Shown: positions 54,369 to 63,976 of the stretch, one piece after another | Numbering within the stretch: position 1 is the stretch's first letter | Layout of the letters: the number at the start of each line of letters is the position of its first letter | DNA from: Pleomorphomonas sp. PLEO | GTDB lineage: Bacteria > Pseudomonadota > Alphaproteobacteria > Rhizobiales > Pleomorphomonadaceae | DNA length: 64,000 bases | Direction: 5' to 3' | NCBI RefSeq assembly: GCF_041320595.1 | Contig: NZ_CP166625.1 | Coordinates: 3,408,001 to 3,472,000, forward strand | Notes under the pieces: model-generated | The model's input: the letters and a program-made list of their open reading frames with translations, nothing else | The model's database searches: none | Told to the model about the DNA's origin: nothing | Program-made: the position numbers and the translations under genes

Positions 54369-55310
54369 TCAGGCACCCGGTCGTTTGTTGAGTCGCTTGG
54401 CCCTAAGGCCCAATGGACCGTCGAGAATGCCGGCTATAGCCAGTGGAAAGAGCGGGATGGAAAGGACGAAGGTGGCGCCGTAGGTGACGCCGAGGATAAG
54501 CGGTGCAGCCGGATTGCCGCGCACGACGACGTGCAGGACGGCAAAGCCCACCAGCGCAAAGCCCATTCCCACCGACCCCGCGACAACTCCGGCAACAAGG
54601 CCAAGCGAATTGTCGACACCTGCCAGAAGAGCGGCGGCGACAAATACGCCTGCCATCCACAGCGGCAGAGACAGCGTTTCCGCGATAGAATCATCGGTGC
54701 GCTTCAGGCGTCCGGATAGGCGCACAATACGACTACCCAGCCAGAGATTGAACGCGGTCAGCACCAGCCAGAACATGGCCAGCGCCAGGGGCATAAGACG
54801 CATGTAGATGAGAAGGGCGGGCAGCAGGTCTTCGCGTGTCGGCGCGCCCAGGTCGCCGGAGGTCTGCCCCATGCTGACCAGCATGTCGGCGACTTCACCA
54901 GCCGTTGCCTGCACGTCGAAGCCGATGATCACGCCGACGCCGATTATGGTGGCCGCGGTGATCAGCACCATGGCCATGAACACGCGGCCGAGCGGGTACC
55001 ACTCAAAGCTTTTGCCCTCGGCGTCGAGGGGGCGACCGAGACAGACGAGATAACTGTAGATAGCCATGGGACCGGCGATCACCAGGGCATGCAGCAGCGC
55101 CGCCTTCCAGGACACGAGGGTCATTAGGCCAATAAAGCCCGCGAGCACGGCGGCGAGGCCGGCAAACGTGCCCCAACCGATCGTGACGATGGCAATGGGA
55201 AGCGCGGACATGAAGAACAGCGGCGTGCCAAAGGCACCGCCACTTGTGACGGCCGCGAAAAGCAGGGCTGATGCAGCACCCGCAGCGATGCCGAGAAGAA
55301 GTCCGTTCAC
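54369..55310 (-). CDS. DUF2232 multi-pass membrane protein
   Basis: A 313-residue integral membrane protein with about eight hydrophobic helices. The C-terminal pair includes [63 protein letters not shown], the conserved end of DUF2232. Its function is unknown. In Alphaproteobacteria this gene sits regularly between rpsR and rplI, as here, and it is probably co-transcribed with the ribosomal genes. Confidence 0.88.
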   Translation of the reverse strand: MNGLLLGIAAGAASALLFAAVTSGGAFGTPLFFMSALPIAIVTIGWGTFAGLAAVLAGFIGLMTLVSWKAALLHALVIAGPMAIYSYLVCLGRPLDAEGKSFEWYPLGRVFMAMVLITAATIIGVGVIIGFDVQATAGEVADMLVSMGQTSGDLGAPTREDLLPALLIYMRLMPLALAMFWLVLTAFNLWLGSRIVRLSGRLKRTDDSIAETLSLPLWMAGVFVAAALLAGVDNSLGLVAGVVAGSVGMGFALVGFAVLHVVVRGNPAAPLILGVTYGATFVLSIPLFPLAIAGILDGPLGLRAKRLNKRPGA

Positions 55311-55490
55311 GTTTATCTCGCTGTCCCGCGCGATCGCCGATGAGGACGACCGATGCTTCGATCGACGGCCTATGCCGCCGGGCGGTTAGGGGTGCCGAGC
55401 CGAATAGCCGCATCCCAACTTTGCAGTAACGACGCCGCGACTATGATCGCGGCGTCGGATGTCTCAGATTGCGCCGTCAGGCGCCCGTCA

Positions 55491-55739
55491 TCACTTGATG
55501 ATGAACGGCAGCAGGCCGAGGATGCGGGCGCGCTTGATCGCCTGGGCGAGCTCGCGCTGCTTCTTGGCCGACACCGCAGTGATGCGGGAGGGAACGATCT
55601 TGCCGCGCTCGGAGATGTAGCGCTGCAGCAGACGCACGTCCTTGTAGTCGATCTTCGGGGCGTTGGCGCCGGAGAACGGGCAGGTCTTCCGGCGACGGAA
55701 GAACGGACGGCGGGCGGCGGGGAGAGAGGTGATTTCCAT
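55491..55739 (-). CDS. rpsR: 30S ribosomal protein S18
   Basis: An 82-residue protein of the small-subunit platform that binds next to S6. Characteristic parts are [64 protein letters not shown]. It starts 2 bases after the rpsF stop. Confidence 0.98.
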   Translation of the reverse strand: MEITSLPAARRPFFRRRKTCPFSGANAPKIDYKDVRLLQRYISERGKIVPSRITAVSAKKQRELAQAIKRARILGLLPFIIK

Positions 55740-55741
55740 GA

Positions 55742-56188
55742 TTATTCCATATCCCCAGCTTCGTCACGACGGGGCGCGCGGTCACGACGCGGGCCACCAC
55801 GATCGCCACCGCGGAAACCGCCACGATCGCCACGGCCGGCCGGAGCGCCATCACGATCGTCACGATCGCGCTTCTGAAGCATGGCCGACGGGCCTTCCTC
55901 AAGCTCATCGACGCGAATGGTCATGATGCGGAGAATGTCTTCGCTGAGGCTCTGCTGACGTTCCATTTCGGCGACGGCGGCATGCGGCGCGTCGAGGTTG
56001 AACAGGACGTAGTGAGCCTTGCGGTTCTTCTTGACGCGGTAGGCAAGGGCGCGCAGGCCCCAGTTCTCTACCTTCTTCACAGCGCCGCCATTGCTTTCAA
56101 TGACGGCCTTGTACTGGTCAGCGATCGTTTCCACCTGCTGGGCGGAGACGTCCTGGCGGACCAGGAACACGTGCTCGTAGAGCGCCAT
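55742..56188 (-). CDS. rpsF: 30S ribosomal protein S6
   Basis: A 148-residue partner of S18 in the 30S subunit. The S6 fold runs from [29 protein letters not shown] to [29 protein letters not shown]-terminal tail of about 45 residues is rich in Arg, Gly and Asp ([26 protein letters not shown]). The start at 56188 is fixed by the conserved MALYEHV; the longer frame to 56734 has no family similarity. Confidence 0.97.
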   Translation of the reverse strand: MALYEHVFLVRQDVSAQQVETIADQYKAVIESNGGAVKKVENWGLRALAYRVKKNRKAHYVLFNLDAPHAAVAEMERQQSLSEDILRIMTIRVDELEEGPSAMLQKRDRDDRDGAPAGRGDRGGFRGGDRGGPRRDRAPRRDEAGDME

Positions 56189-56721
56189 GTCGGTACAGCC
56201 TTTCTCGGTTCTATTGACCACCCGGCGCCAAGCCTCTGCGAACCCTCCGAAAGGCTCCACAGATACGAGATCGAGAGCGGAGACACGGGAAGACGATCCG
56301 TTTTGCGGGATCAAAGACCTCGCCTTGCGACGCGGCCACCTTCCGTTCAGCCCCCAGCCGGGCATCGTCCATCTTGAACGATGGCGCGCTAATACAGGAA
56401 AGGTACCGGTGCGGCAAGTAAAATCGGGCTTTACCTTCAGCCTCGCTCGCCCATAGGCCTCCGCGTTGGCGTCACGCCCTCTGAGATGCATTTCGAAGCG
56501 TTTTGCCGCGACATCGCCCGGTTCTGGCAAGATTTTCCCGAGGAGCCGGCGCCCTTGGCCGACACCGCGGCGCCACCTCGTTCGACCGGCATGAGCAGTG
56601 TTTACGACAGGACGAGGCTGAGCTGTTGGCCGCGCAAAGTCTCCGCAATCAACGATGCGGAGACATGACACCGTGCAAAAAAAGCATTTTCGAAGGATAA
56701 ATTCTTCTAAAGTCAAAAATG
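56189..56721. other. Intergenic region upstream of rpsF without recognisable gene
   Basis: 533 bases. It should hold the promoter and leader of the rpsF-rplI operon, possibly with an autoregulatory S6:S18 binding structure, but I could not pick out a clear one. Open frames here lack ribosome-binding sites and similarity. The part nearest the tRNA gene is AT-rich. Confidence 0.5.
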
Positions 56722-56743
56722 AAAAACATCGCATAAAGCGATG
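56722..56743 (-). terminator. Terminator downstream of tRNA-Asp
   Basis: On the minus strand CATCGC and GCGATG form a 6-bp stem with a 5-base loop, followed by TTTTTC and a further T-rich stretch. It lies 24 bases beyond the 3' end of tRNA-Asp. Confidence 0.65.
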
Positions 56744-56767
56744 ATTTCAAATTCTCTTTTGAAGAAA

Positions 56768-56844
56768 TGGCGGGAGTGACGGGGCTCGAACCCGCGACCT
56801 CCGGCGTGACAGGCCGGCACTCTAACCAACTGAGCTACACCCCC
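56768..56844 (-). tRNA. tRNA-Asp (GTC)
   Basis: A 77-base cloverleaf on the minus strand. The acceptor stem is GGGGGTG with CACTCCC (one G-U pair), the anticodon stem CCGGC/GCCGG holds loop CTGTCAC with anticodon GTC, and the T-arm carries TTCGAGC. The discriminator base is G, as required for Asp, and CCA is encoded. Confidence 0.97.
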
Positions 56845-57528
56845 GCTGGGCCGTATCGTTGCGCTCGCTGTCTTGTCGGCAGCGCCGCGTTCCGTGTTGG
56901 TGAGCGGTGAATTAGGGGATGCCCCCGGCGAAGTCAAGCGGCCTTTTTCGACTTTTTGCCGGGCAGGTATCCCGAGCATAGAAAACTGGCGGAATCGCCA
57001 TGTATTTCCTTGCGAATTTCCTTCGCCGGGTTCTGGTCGGAACCGCTCTTTCGACCAAGGTGACGACCACAGTCGACACTTCGTCCGCGAATCCGATCCA
57101 CATAACCATGGAGGTCAGGGCGACAGGGCTGCCCGCAGCCGCAGCTTGGGTGAAATACCCTCGCCACTTGGCAGGCGAGCGCTTCGGCGTCAGTGGCTTC
57201 CATCCTCTCCAGACAACAGGTGGCGGTGAAGGTGGCGCCCAGCTTGGCGAGTGAGGTGATGCTCCAGTGAACAGAATCGCTGGCGGCGTTGGCTGGCTTT
57301 GCGAAAACTGGATGCAATTCATCTTATTTAACAATGTGTGATATTTTCGCCAGTCCAAACCACAAGCCGCGTTTCACGCGATCGCCGCCGCTCATGAATC
57401 GATTCTGCCGGCTTGACCGCCTGATGACGGCAAGATTTCGTCGACTGACCGAGGGGGCGACGGGACATGGGGATGCCTGTCGACGGACGGTCCAGCAGAG
57501 TCGGCCCGTGCCGATCTGGGAGAAAAGT
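56845..57528. other. 684-base region with no convincing gene
   Basis: Several overlapping frames of 80-150 codons are open on both strands (for example 57000-57254 plus and 56934-57317 minus). None has a family match, a good ribosome-binding site or a clear composition bias. It may be a decayed gene. The last part carries the promoter of the exported acidic protein. Confidence 0.4.
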
Positions 57529-59136
57529 ATGCTAGCACGTCTTGTGAAAGTTCTTATGCTGTCCGCAGCCGTTCTGGCAGGCGGACCGCTCGCCGGGAGT
57601 TGCAGTGCTCAAGCCATTACTGCCGCGCAGAAAGCGCCAGCGAAACTCACCGCGGCGCAGATTCTGGACAGGCAAGGCGTTGCCGTTACGGTCATTTCCA
57701 AGAGCTATACCGCCTTGCCCAAGGAATCGCGCGGCAGATCGGCGCCGTTTTTGAAGGGGTTGATCGACGTCGCCAATGCCTATCGTGACGTCGCAGTTGC
57801 CAGCAAAGCGCGTGACAATCGCAAGATGGGGGCCGCCCTGCCGAAAGTGGCAACCGCGCTCGCCAAGCTCGATAGTGCCTATCAGCTGTCTGGGATCCGC
57901 GACCAGCACATTGCCGACTCTCTCAAGTCACTCAACGTTCTGTGGAAGACTTATCTCAAGGTCGTCGATGTCGGTGCGTCGCGAAAGTCGGGCAAACAGT
58001 CAGCGACGAGCGCCCGCAAGATCAGTCATATGCGCCACGAATTAATGCGGCGCGGCGAGAGCCAGAAGGGCGACCGGCGCGCGGCGGCGCAGAGAGCCCA
58101 CCTGTTGGCACTCCTCAAGGAAGCAGACGCGGCGAGCCGCCAAGCCGATCAGCTTTGGTATGCGTCCATGCTGATGGCCGAGGTTTATGGCTACTACGCT
58201 GGTGCATACGAATATTATGCGGCCTATGAGCCGACCTATGCCGCCGATTATCGCGAGTCATGGCAGAGCATCTCCTCGGAGACGGAGTATTTCTATAGCG
58301 AGTCCGTCTCCTACTACGAGGAATATTCCTGGACGTCCTACGAAGAGACGGTCGAGGTTTCCGACAGCTACGAGTTCGGTCTGACCGAAGAGGAATTCAC
58401 CGCGGCTCAAACGGAGGTCGAGACCTCTGGCGTCAGTGTCGGCGCGGAGGCGGAGAGCCTGTACCAATCGTCCGACGAGCGTCAGACGCTCGATAGCGTC
58501 GAGACCGAGATCGACACCGAGGAGTCGGCTGCCACCGAGGCGCCGGCGCCGGACGCCGTCGCCCCTGATACGGAAGCCGATCAACCCGCCGATGCCAATG
58601 AGGCACCGAAGACGGATGGCGACACCGCCAACCAGCCGGACAGGGCTGGGCAGGGCGCTGATGAAGCACTTCCGGGCGATGACAGCTGCGCCGCCGACAA
58701 TCCGTCACAAGATTGCGCAACCACACCCGCCGATGACGGGACCGCCCAAGATGAAGCGGTTCCCGACGAGCAGTCCAAGGATGAAGCCACGCCCGACGAA
58801 GCAAATCCTGATGAACAGCCTCGGGACGAGGCCTCTCCCGATGATAGCGGCGTGTCGGACGACAACGCCAATGCGTCGGACGAAGGGAGCGATGCTTGCG
58901 CTGGCGATAATCCACCGGCCGACTGCTTCTCGAGTGACGAGGGGGCTGCTGGCGATGATGGGGCAGCTAGCGACGAGGGCGCTTCCAGCGACGAGGGAGG
59001 CGGCGATCAAAGCTATGAGGAGCCCGCCCAGGACAACTCCGCGGTGGAGGAAGACTCTAGCGGCGGCGATGATTCCGGTGGTGGCGAGGACTCCTCCGGT
59101 GGTGACGATTCCGGCGGTGGTGGCGACGACGAATAG
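57529..59136 (+). CDS. Exported Tyr-rich and highly acidic low-complexity protein
   Basis: Not recognised. The 535-residue protein starts at 57529 with GGGAGA upstream and a Sec signal peptide (LVKVLMLSAAVLAGGPLAGSCSAQA). Residues ~35-210 look like a folded helical domain rich in Lys/Arg/Ala. Residues ~213-283 are strikingly rich in Tyr, Glu and Ser (VYGYYAGAYEYYAAYEPTY and ETEYFYSESVSYYEEYSW). From ~310 to the end the chain is disordered, with imperfect DEA-PDE-type repeats and a final SSGGDDSGGG-type repeat. It carries paired Cys motifs (DDSCAADNP-QDC; SDACAGDNPPADC). It could be a surface or matrix protein, or bind calcium. Convergent with the transglycosylase gene. Confidence 0.75.
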   Translation: MLARLVKVLMLSAAVLAGGPLAGSCSAQAITAAQKAPAKLTAAQILDRQGVAVTVISKSYTALPKESRGRSAPFLKGLIDVANAYRDVAVASKARDNRKMGAALPKVATALAKLDSAYQLSGIRDQHIADSLKSLNVLWKTYLKVVDVGASRKSGKQSATSARKISHMRHELMRRGESQKGDRRAAAQRAHLLALLKEADAASRQADQLWYASMLMAEVYGYYAGAYEYYAAYEPTYAADYRESWQSISSETEYFYSESVSYYEEYSWTSYEETVEVSDSYEFGLTEEEFTAAQTEVETSGVSVGAEAESLYQSSDERQTLDSVETEIDTEESAATEAPAPDAVAPDTEADQPADANEAPKTDGDTANQPDRAGQGADEALPGDDSCAADNPSQDCATTPADDGTAQDEAVPDEQSKDEATPDEANPDEQPRDEASPDDSGVSDDNANASDEGSDACAGDNPPADCFSSDEGAAGDDGAASDEGASSDEGGGDQSYEEPAQDNSAVEEDSSGGDDSGGGEDSSGGDDSGGGGDDE

Positions 59137-59163
59137 CTTCGGTCGAGGGACTCGGCGCGGCAT

Positions 59164-61173
59164 TTATTTGCCGCGTCGCAGATCCTCTACAATGGCAAGG
59201 CGGGAACCGTCGAGACGCTCGCGGTAGACTTGGATGTTCTCCAACACCCGCTGCACATAATTTCGCGTCTCGCCATAGGGGATGCTTTCAATCCAGTCGA
59301 CCGGATCGACGCCGGGGTTGCGTGGGTCGCCGAAGCGTTGCACCCATTCCCTGACGCGGCTCTTGCCCGCATTGTAGGCGGCGAAGGTCAGGACATAAGA
59401 ACCGCCGAACTCGTCCAACAGCTCGCGCAGATGGGCGGCGCCCAGCGTGGCGTTGTAGCCGGGATCGCTGGTGAGGCGATCCTTGGAGAACTTGACGCCG
59501 ATCGCCTTTGCCGTATTGGCAGCCGTTGTCGGTATCAGCTGGAGAAGGCCGAGCGCGCCAGCCGCCGAGCGGGCGCCTGGGTCGAAAGCGCTCTCCTGGC
59601 GGGCAATGCCGTAGACCATAGCCGTTTCCACCAGCTTCTGGTGGCGGGCACTTTCAGGAATGGCATCAAGCGGAAAGGCGAGGCGTTCGGCGCCGAGCCC
59701 CCGGTCGGCGGCGAGCTTGCCGATTTGCAGGGCCAGGCGATGGTCGCCCTGGCTTTCGGCAAAGCTGGCAAGCAATGCCACCTGCCCCCCGGTGGGGAGT
59801 GTCTTCGCCAGTTCCAGATAGAGCAGGTTGGCGTCACTTTCCCGACCGGTCCTGAGCAACTGCACCAGCACACGGGCAAGGTCGGTGCGCGCAAAGGCCG
59901 CCCGATCGGCGTCAGTGGGCTTCGGTGCCGGCGGCAATCCGAGGGTCGGCAGGCCGAGCTTCACGCGAGAGAGCTGGCCATAGAAAGTAAACTCATCGTC
60001 GGCGGCGCGGTCGTACCGGGTACGAGCGTTGGCTGCGCGACCCGCCGCTTCTTCGGCACGGGCGATCCAATAGTTGGCGCGAGCCCGCGAAATCGGCTTT
60101 TGCGAAATCTTCTCGAGTTCGCCGAAATGCCGCAACGCCGATTGCGGGTCCTTCAGAAAGCGTAGCGCGTACCAGCCGGCGTGAAAATGAGCTTCCTGAA
60201 GCGTCATCTCGCTGCCACCGGCCTGACTGGCCACGACTTTATAGGCAAGACGAGGGCTGTTTTTTTCCACGAGGTCGCGCGAAACGATGCGCCGCTCCAC
60301 CCACCACTCGTCACCATGAGCGAGGGTCGCTTTGGCATCGACGGATAGAATGGCTTTGGCCGCTTCCTCCGGACGATCGGCGCGGCGGTGCCACTCGGCC
60401 AGAGTGAAGGCGTAGAGCGGATCCTTGCGCACCGTTTTCGGTACGGCGTCAAGCTTGCGGCCGGCGTCGGAGGATCCGCGCAGCACGGCAGTGCGAGCCG
60501 TGGCAAGAGCGGCATAACCGTCCGGCAGGTACGGTGTGAGTGCCGCTGCCTGGGTGACGCGATCGGCATACATCAGCATGTCGTAGCGCGCCTTATGCTG
60601 GGCGCGGGTCAGCACCTTGCCGAACTCCGCGATCACCGCCTTGTCGTCGGCCGGCGACAGTGCCTCGCGCGCCCACCAGGCGCCAAGCAGCACCGAGGCG
60701 TTGGAGGTACGACCGAGGGTGATCAGCGCGCGGGCGAGCGACTTCGTTCCCTTGTCGGAGATTGGCGCGGAACCGGCATAGGCCGCGACCTCGTCGGCCG
60801 GGGTCAGGTTCATATCCGTGAGGGCTTGCTCGGCGCGCCGACGCATCAACTCCACAGAAGGCCAGTCGGGCCGTCGGCGGGCGAAATCGGTGATGGTAGC
60901 CGGCGTTAGCCCTTCGGTGCCACGCCGGATGGCCATCCAGGTGACGATGTCTCGATCGAGTTCCGGCAGACCGGCGGCCAAGGCCAAAGCACCGGTAAGG
61001 TTTTTGGAATCGAGGGCGTCGAGGGCCGAGCGCAACCCTTCGACGCTGCTTTGCGATAGGCTCGGCAGTGCGCCGGTGATATCTGCGGGAGCAGCAAGGA
61101 CAGGCGACGGCTCCGACAACATGGCCGGCAAGGCAATGATCAGCGCGGCAACGAGCGAAGGCGTCTTGAGCAT
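59164..61173 (-). CDS. Soluble lytic murein transglycosylase (Slt70 type)
   Basis: A 669-residue periplasmic enzyme that cleaves peptidoglycan to 1,6-anhydromuropeptides. The signal peptide is MLKTPSLVAALIIALPAMLSEPSPVLAA. A long alpha-helical superhelix (about 30-500) precedes the catalytic SLT domain: catalytic Glu527 in ARQESAFDPGARSAAGALGLLQLIPTTAANTAK, then LGAAHLRELLDEFGGSYVLTFAAYNAGKSRVREWVQRFGDPR and ESIPYGETRNYVQRVLENIQVYR. The start at 61173 has GAGGG upstream; 61185 and 61296 are possible. Divergent from dapA. Confidence 0.93.
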   Translation of the reverse strand: MLKTPSLVAALIIALPAMLSEPSPVLAAPADITGALPSLSQSSVEGLRSALDALDSKNLTGALALAAGLPELDRDIVTWMAIRRGTEGLTPATITDFARRRPDWPSVELMRRRAEQALTDMNLTPADEVAAYAGSAPISDKGTKSLARALITLGRTSNASVLLGAWWAREALSPADDKAVIAEFGKVLTRAQHKARYDMLMYADRVTQAAALTPYLPDGYAALATARTAVLRGSSDAGRKLDAVPKTVRKDPLYAFTLAEWHRRADRPEEAAKAILSVDAKATLAHGDEWWVERRIVSRDLVEKNSPRLAYKVVASQAGGSEMTLQEAHFHAGWYALRFLKDPQSALRHFGELEKISQKPISRARANYWIARAEEAAGRAANARTRYDRAADDEFTFYGQLSRVKLGLPTLGLPPAPKPTDADRAAFARTDLARVLVQLLRTGRESDANLLYLELAKTLPTGGQVALLASFAESQGDHRLALQIGKLAADRGLGAERLAFPLDAIPESARHQKLVETAMVYGIARQESAFDPGARSAAGALGLLQLIPTTAANTAKAIGVKFSKDRLTSDPGYNATLGAAHLRELLDEFGGSYVLTFAAYNAGKSRVREWVQRFGDPRNPGVDPVDWIESIPYGETRNYVQRVLENIQVYRERLDGSRLAIVEDLRRGK

Positions 61174-61277
61174 GGCAACCCTCATCAATTGAAAATTAAC
61201 TTCAAGATGTCGCCATTTTGTTGAGGAAACCTTGACGCCGCCGACAGAGGGGAGGGTGGACCGAATTTGTGACACGG

Positions 61278-61300
61278 CTTTGTGGCAAATTTCCACAAAG
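61278..61300. promoter_or_regulatory. Perfect dyad in the slt-dapA divergent region
   Basis: CTTTGTGG (61278-61285) and CCACAAAG (61293-61300) are perfect 8-bp arms around CAAATTT. It lies about 105 bases from each start codon. The symmetric layout fits a regulator-binding site for one or both genes, but I cannot name the factor. Confidence 0.45.
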
Positions 61301-61403
61301 GCTGGCGGAGCTGTTGTCCTTCGCCCGTCCTCGCCTTATTGTCCGCCGGCTGCGGACCGGGGTGCACTTTCGCATCTCGCCCAGTCCATCATGAAGAGGG
61401 ATC

Positions 61404-62279
61404 ATGTTCAAGGGATCGATCACTGCGCTCGTCACGCCCTTCCGCGACGGCGCCATCGACTGGAACGCCTTCGAGGCGTTCGTCGATTGGCAGGTCACGG
61501 AAGGCAGCCACGGCCTGGTTCCGGTTGGAACCACGGGTGAAAGCCCGACGCTCAGCCATGACGAGCACAAACGGGTGGTCGAGGCCTGCATAAAGGTTGC
61601 GGCTGGTCGTGTGCCGGTGATTGCCGGCGCGGGCTCGAACAACACGGCCGAAGCCATCGACCTCGCCCAGTTCGCCGAGAAGGCGGGGGCGAACGCGCTT
61701 CTCGTCGTCACGCCTTACTATAACAAGCCGAACCAGGAAGGCCTTTACCGGCACTTCAAGGCGATCAATGACGCGGTCGGCCTGCCTATCTTCATTTATA
61801 ACATCCCTGGCCGGTCGGTGATCGACATGTCTGTGGAGACGATGGCCCGGCTCAACGAGCTCCAGAACATCGTCGGCGTCAAAGACGCCACGGCCAAGGT
61901 CGAGCGTGTCTCCGCTCAGCGCCATGCGATGGGCCCTGGCTTCATCCAGCTTTCGGGCGAGGATGGAACGGCGTTGGCCTTCATGGCCCACGGTGGCCAC
62001 GGCTGCATCTCGGTGACGGCCAACGTCGCGCCGCGCCTTTGCGCCGAGTTCCAGACCGCTTGCCTTGCGGGGGATTTTGCGAAAGCACTATCCATTCAGG
62101 ACAAGCTCTACCCGCTTCATCATGCTCTGTTCATCGAGCCTAACCCGCAGGGCGCCAAATATGCCCTGTCTCTGATCGGCAAGATGCAAAACGAGTTGCG
62201 TCTGCCGCTGGTGCCGGTGGCGCCGTCGACGGAAACGGCGCTGCGTAAAGCGCTCGAACACGCCGGCCTTTTGAGCTGA
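61404..62279 (+). CDS. dapA: 4-Hydroxy-tetrahydrodipicolinate synthase
   Basis: A 291-residue class I aldolase that condenses pyruvate with aspartate semialdehyde, the first committed step to diaminopimelate and lysine. The Schiff-base Lys160 lies in [10 protein letters not shown], Tyr132 in FIYNIPGRS, and the GTTGES pyruvate-binding motif is at residues 42-47. GAAGAGGGATC precedes the start. smpB follows after 14 bases, a common pairing. Confidence 0.97.
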   Translation: MFKGSITALVTPFRDGAIDWNAFEAFVDWQVTEGSHGLVPVGTTGESPTLSHDEHKRVVEACIKVAAGRVPVIAGAGSNNTAEAIDLAQFAEKAGANALLVVTPYYNKPNQEGLYRHFKAINDAVGLPIFIYNIPGRSVIDMSVETMARLNELQNIVGVKDATAKVERVSAQRHAMGPGFIQLSGEDGTALAFMAHGGHGCISVTANVAPRLCAEFQTACLAGDFAKALSIQDKLYPLHHALFIEPNPQGAKYALSLIGKMQNELRLPLVPVAPSTETALRKALEHAGLLS

Positions 62280-62293
62280 CGGATGGCAAGGTG

Positions 62294-62773
62294 ATGGCGC
62301 AGAAGAAAAAAGCGGATCCAAACAAGAAGATCGTCGCCGACAACCGGGCGGCTCGCTATCACTATGCCCTCGGCGAGAAGCTCGAGGCAGGTATTATGTT
62401 GGTCGGCACGGAGGTGAAGAGCCTGCGTGCCGGCCGCATCAACCTCGGTGAGGCCTATGTTGGGGTCGCCGGTAGCGATGTCTACCTCTACAACGCCCAC
62501 ATCCCTGAATATCTTCAGGGCAACCGTTTCAATCACGAGCTGAGGCGGCCGCGCAAACTTCTGCTGCATCGCAAACAGATCGACCGGATGATCACCTCGA
62601 TCCAGCGTCAGGGCATGACCATCGTGCCGCTCCGCCTCTATTTCAACGAGCGCGGCATGGCCAAGTGCGAGATCTCGGTGGCCGAAGGCAAGAAGCTGCA
62701 CGACAAGCGGCAGGCGACCAAGGAACGCGACTGGAACCGCGAAAAGGCAAGGCTGCTTCGCTCGCGCGACTGA
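62294..62773 (+). CDS. smpB: SsrA-binding protein
   Basis: A 159-residue partner of tmRNA in ribosome rescue. Typical segments: VADNRAARYHYALGEKLEAGIMLVGTEVKSLRAGRINLGEAYV, NAHIPEYLQGNRFNHELRRPRKLLLHRKQIDRM and the basic tail KKLHDKRQATKERDWNREKARLLR. The ATG at 62294 is preferred over a GTG directly before it. Confidence 0.97.
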   Translation: MAQKKKADPNKKIVADNRAARYHYALGEKLEAGIMLVGTEVKSLRAGRINLGEAYVGVAGSDVYLYNAHIPEYLQGNRFNHELRRPRKLLLHRKQIDRMITSIQRQGMTIVPLRLYFNERGMAKCEISVAEGKKLHDKRQATKERDWNREKARLLRSRD

Positions 62774-62860
62774 GCCGTGGGATAGGCGGTCGCAGGCAAG
62801 CCGAATCCCTTGCCAAGACGACGAAAAATCGACATGTTGCGCGCCGCGCAGGCAAGCGCA

Positions 62861-62950
62861 GGACGGATGGCCGAGTGGTTTAAGGCAGCGGTCTTGAAAA
62901 CCGCCGAGGGTGCAAGCCCTCCGTGAGTTCGAATCTCACTCCGTCCGCCA
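62861..62950 (+). tRNA. tRNA-Ser (TGA)
   Basis: A 90-base tRNA with the long variable arm of type II (GAGGGTGCAAGCCCTC). The acceptor stem is GGACGGA with TCCGTCC, the anticodon loop is CTTGAAA with anticodon TGA, the T-arm has TTCGAAT, and the discriminator is G with encoded CCA. Confidence 0.98.
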
Positions 62951-63034
62951 GCCCCGTGGCTATGACAGTCCAGCTCGACCGTTGAGCGTTACTGGCAAAA
63001 TCCGACATTTCAGGCACGGCATGGCACAACTGGG

Positions 63035-63976
63035 TTAGGCAACAGCTCGCCTTATCGCTTGCGGTGGTTGCCCGAAACTTCGCAAAAACGCTCGACGCAT
63101 TCGCTCCGGATCGCGAAATCCAGTCGCCCTGGCAATTTGTTCGATGGGTTCGCGAGAGCTTTCAACCCGCTCACGCGCGGCTTCCAATCTGATACGTTCA
63201 ACCGCCTTGGCGGGACTGATCCCGCTTACCTTCCGAAAACTACGGGAGAAGTTGCGCGGACTCATGGCCATACGTTCCGCAAGTCGCTCGACGGTCAGTC
63301 GCTCCGCCAGATTGGCACGCATCCAGTCGAACAGCGGAGAAAAGATCGTGGCATCACCACCCGAGTCGGCCAGCGCGGAAAATTGCGACTGACCACCCGG
63401 TCGGCGATAATAGACCACCATTTCCTGCGCCACTCGCCGGGCGACTTTGTCACCGAGATCGTCTGCGATCAACGCGAGGGCAAGGTCGATTCCCGCGCTG
63501 ATTCCCGCCGAAGTCCAGATATTGCCGTCGCGGATGTGGATGCGGTCGATCTCAACCCGAACCTTTGGAAATAGCTGTTGCAGCTGCTCTGCCCGGCCCC
63601 AATGGGTTGTTACCCGCTTGCCATCGAGCAACCCTGCCGCCGCCAACAGAAATGCGCCCGAACAAACGCTGCACAACCGCCTGACCTCGGCTACACAACC
63701 GCGCAAATAGGAAATCTGGTCCTGACACTGCATGGCGGTGCGGCTGCCGTTGCCACCCGACACGATCAGTGTGTCGACAGGCGCTACGGTGTCGGCTGCG
63801 ACGCTGTCGATCGAGGCTCCGGATGAACTCCTGACTAGCCCACCTTGAATCGACATGATTGTCAGCCGGTAGAAGTTCGGCCTTACGCGGCCGGCAATCT
63901 CGAATGCCGCGATGGGTCCGGACGCATCGAGGAGCTGGAAGTCTTCGTAAAGAAAGATGGCGATGTTTTTGGTCAT
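63035..63976 (-). CDS. GlxA-family AraC-type transcriptional regulator
   Basis: About 313 residues. The N-terminal DJ-1/PfpI-like domain (IAIFLYEDFQLLDASGPIAAFEIA; VSGGNGSRTAMQ; CSVCSGAFLLAAAGLLDGKRVTTHWGRA) has a Cys at the nucleophile-elbow position but is usually a sensor in this family. The C-terminal AraC double helix-turn-helix is LTVERLAERMAMSPRNFSRSFRKVSGISPAKAVERIRLEAARERVESSREPIEQIARATGFRDPERMRRAFLRSFGQPP. The start at 63976 is likely; a GTG at 63997 is possible. The target is not in the window; relatives control betaine, carnitine or arginine catabolism. Confidence 0.92.
   Translation of the reverse strand: MTKNIAIFLYEDFQLLDASGPIAAFEIAGRVRPNFYRLTIMSIQGGLVRSSSGASIDSVAADTVAPVDTLIVSGGNGSRTAMQCQDQISYLRGCVAEVRRLCSVCSGAFLLAAAGLLDGKRVTTHWGRAEQLQQLFPKVRVEIDRIHIRDGNIWTSAGISAGIDLALALIADDLGDKVARRVAQEMVVYYRRPGGQSQFSALADSGGDATIFSPLFDWMRANLAERLTVERLAERMAMSPRNFSRSFRKVSGISPAKAVERIRLEAARERVESSREPIEQIARATGFRDPERMRRAFLRSFGQPPQAIRRAVA

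Noticed and set aside
57289-57528. An 80-residue N-terminal extension of the acidic exported protein
   Set aside because: The signal peptide begins at 57529 with a good ribosome-binding site; the extension would bury it.
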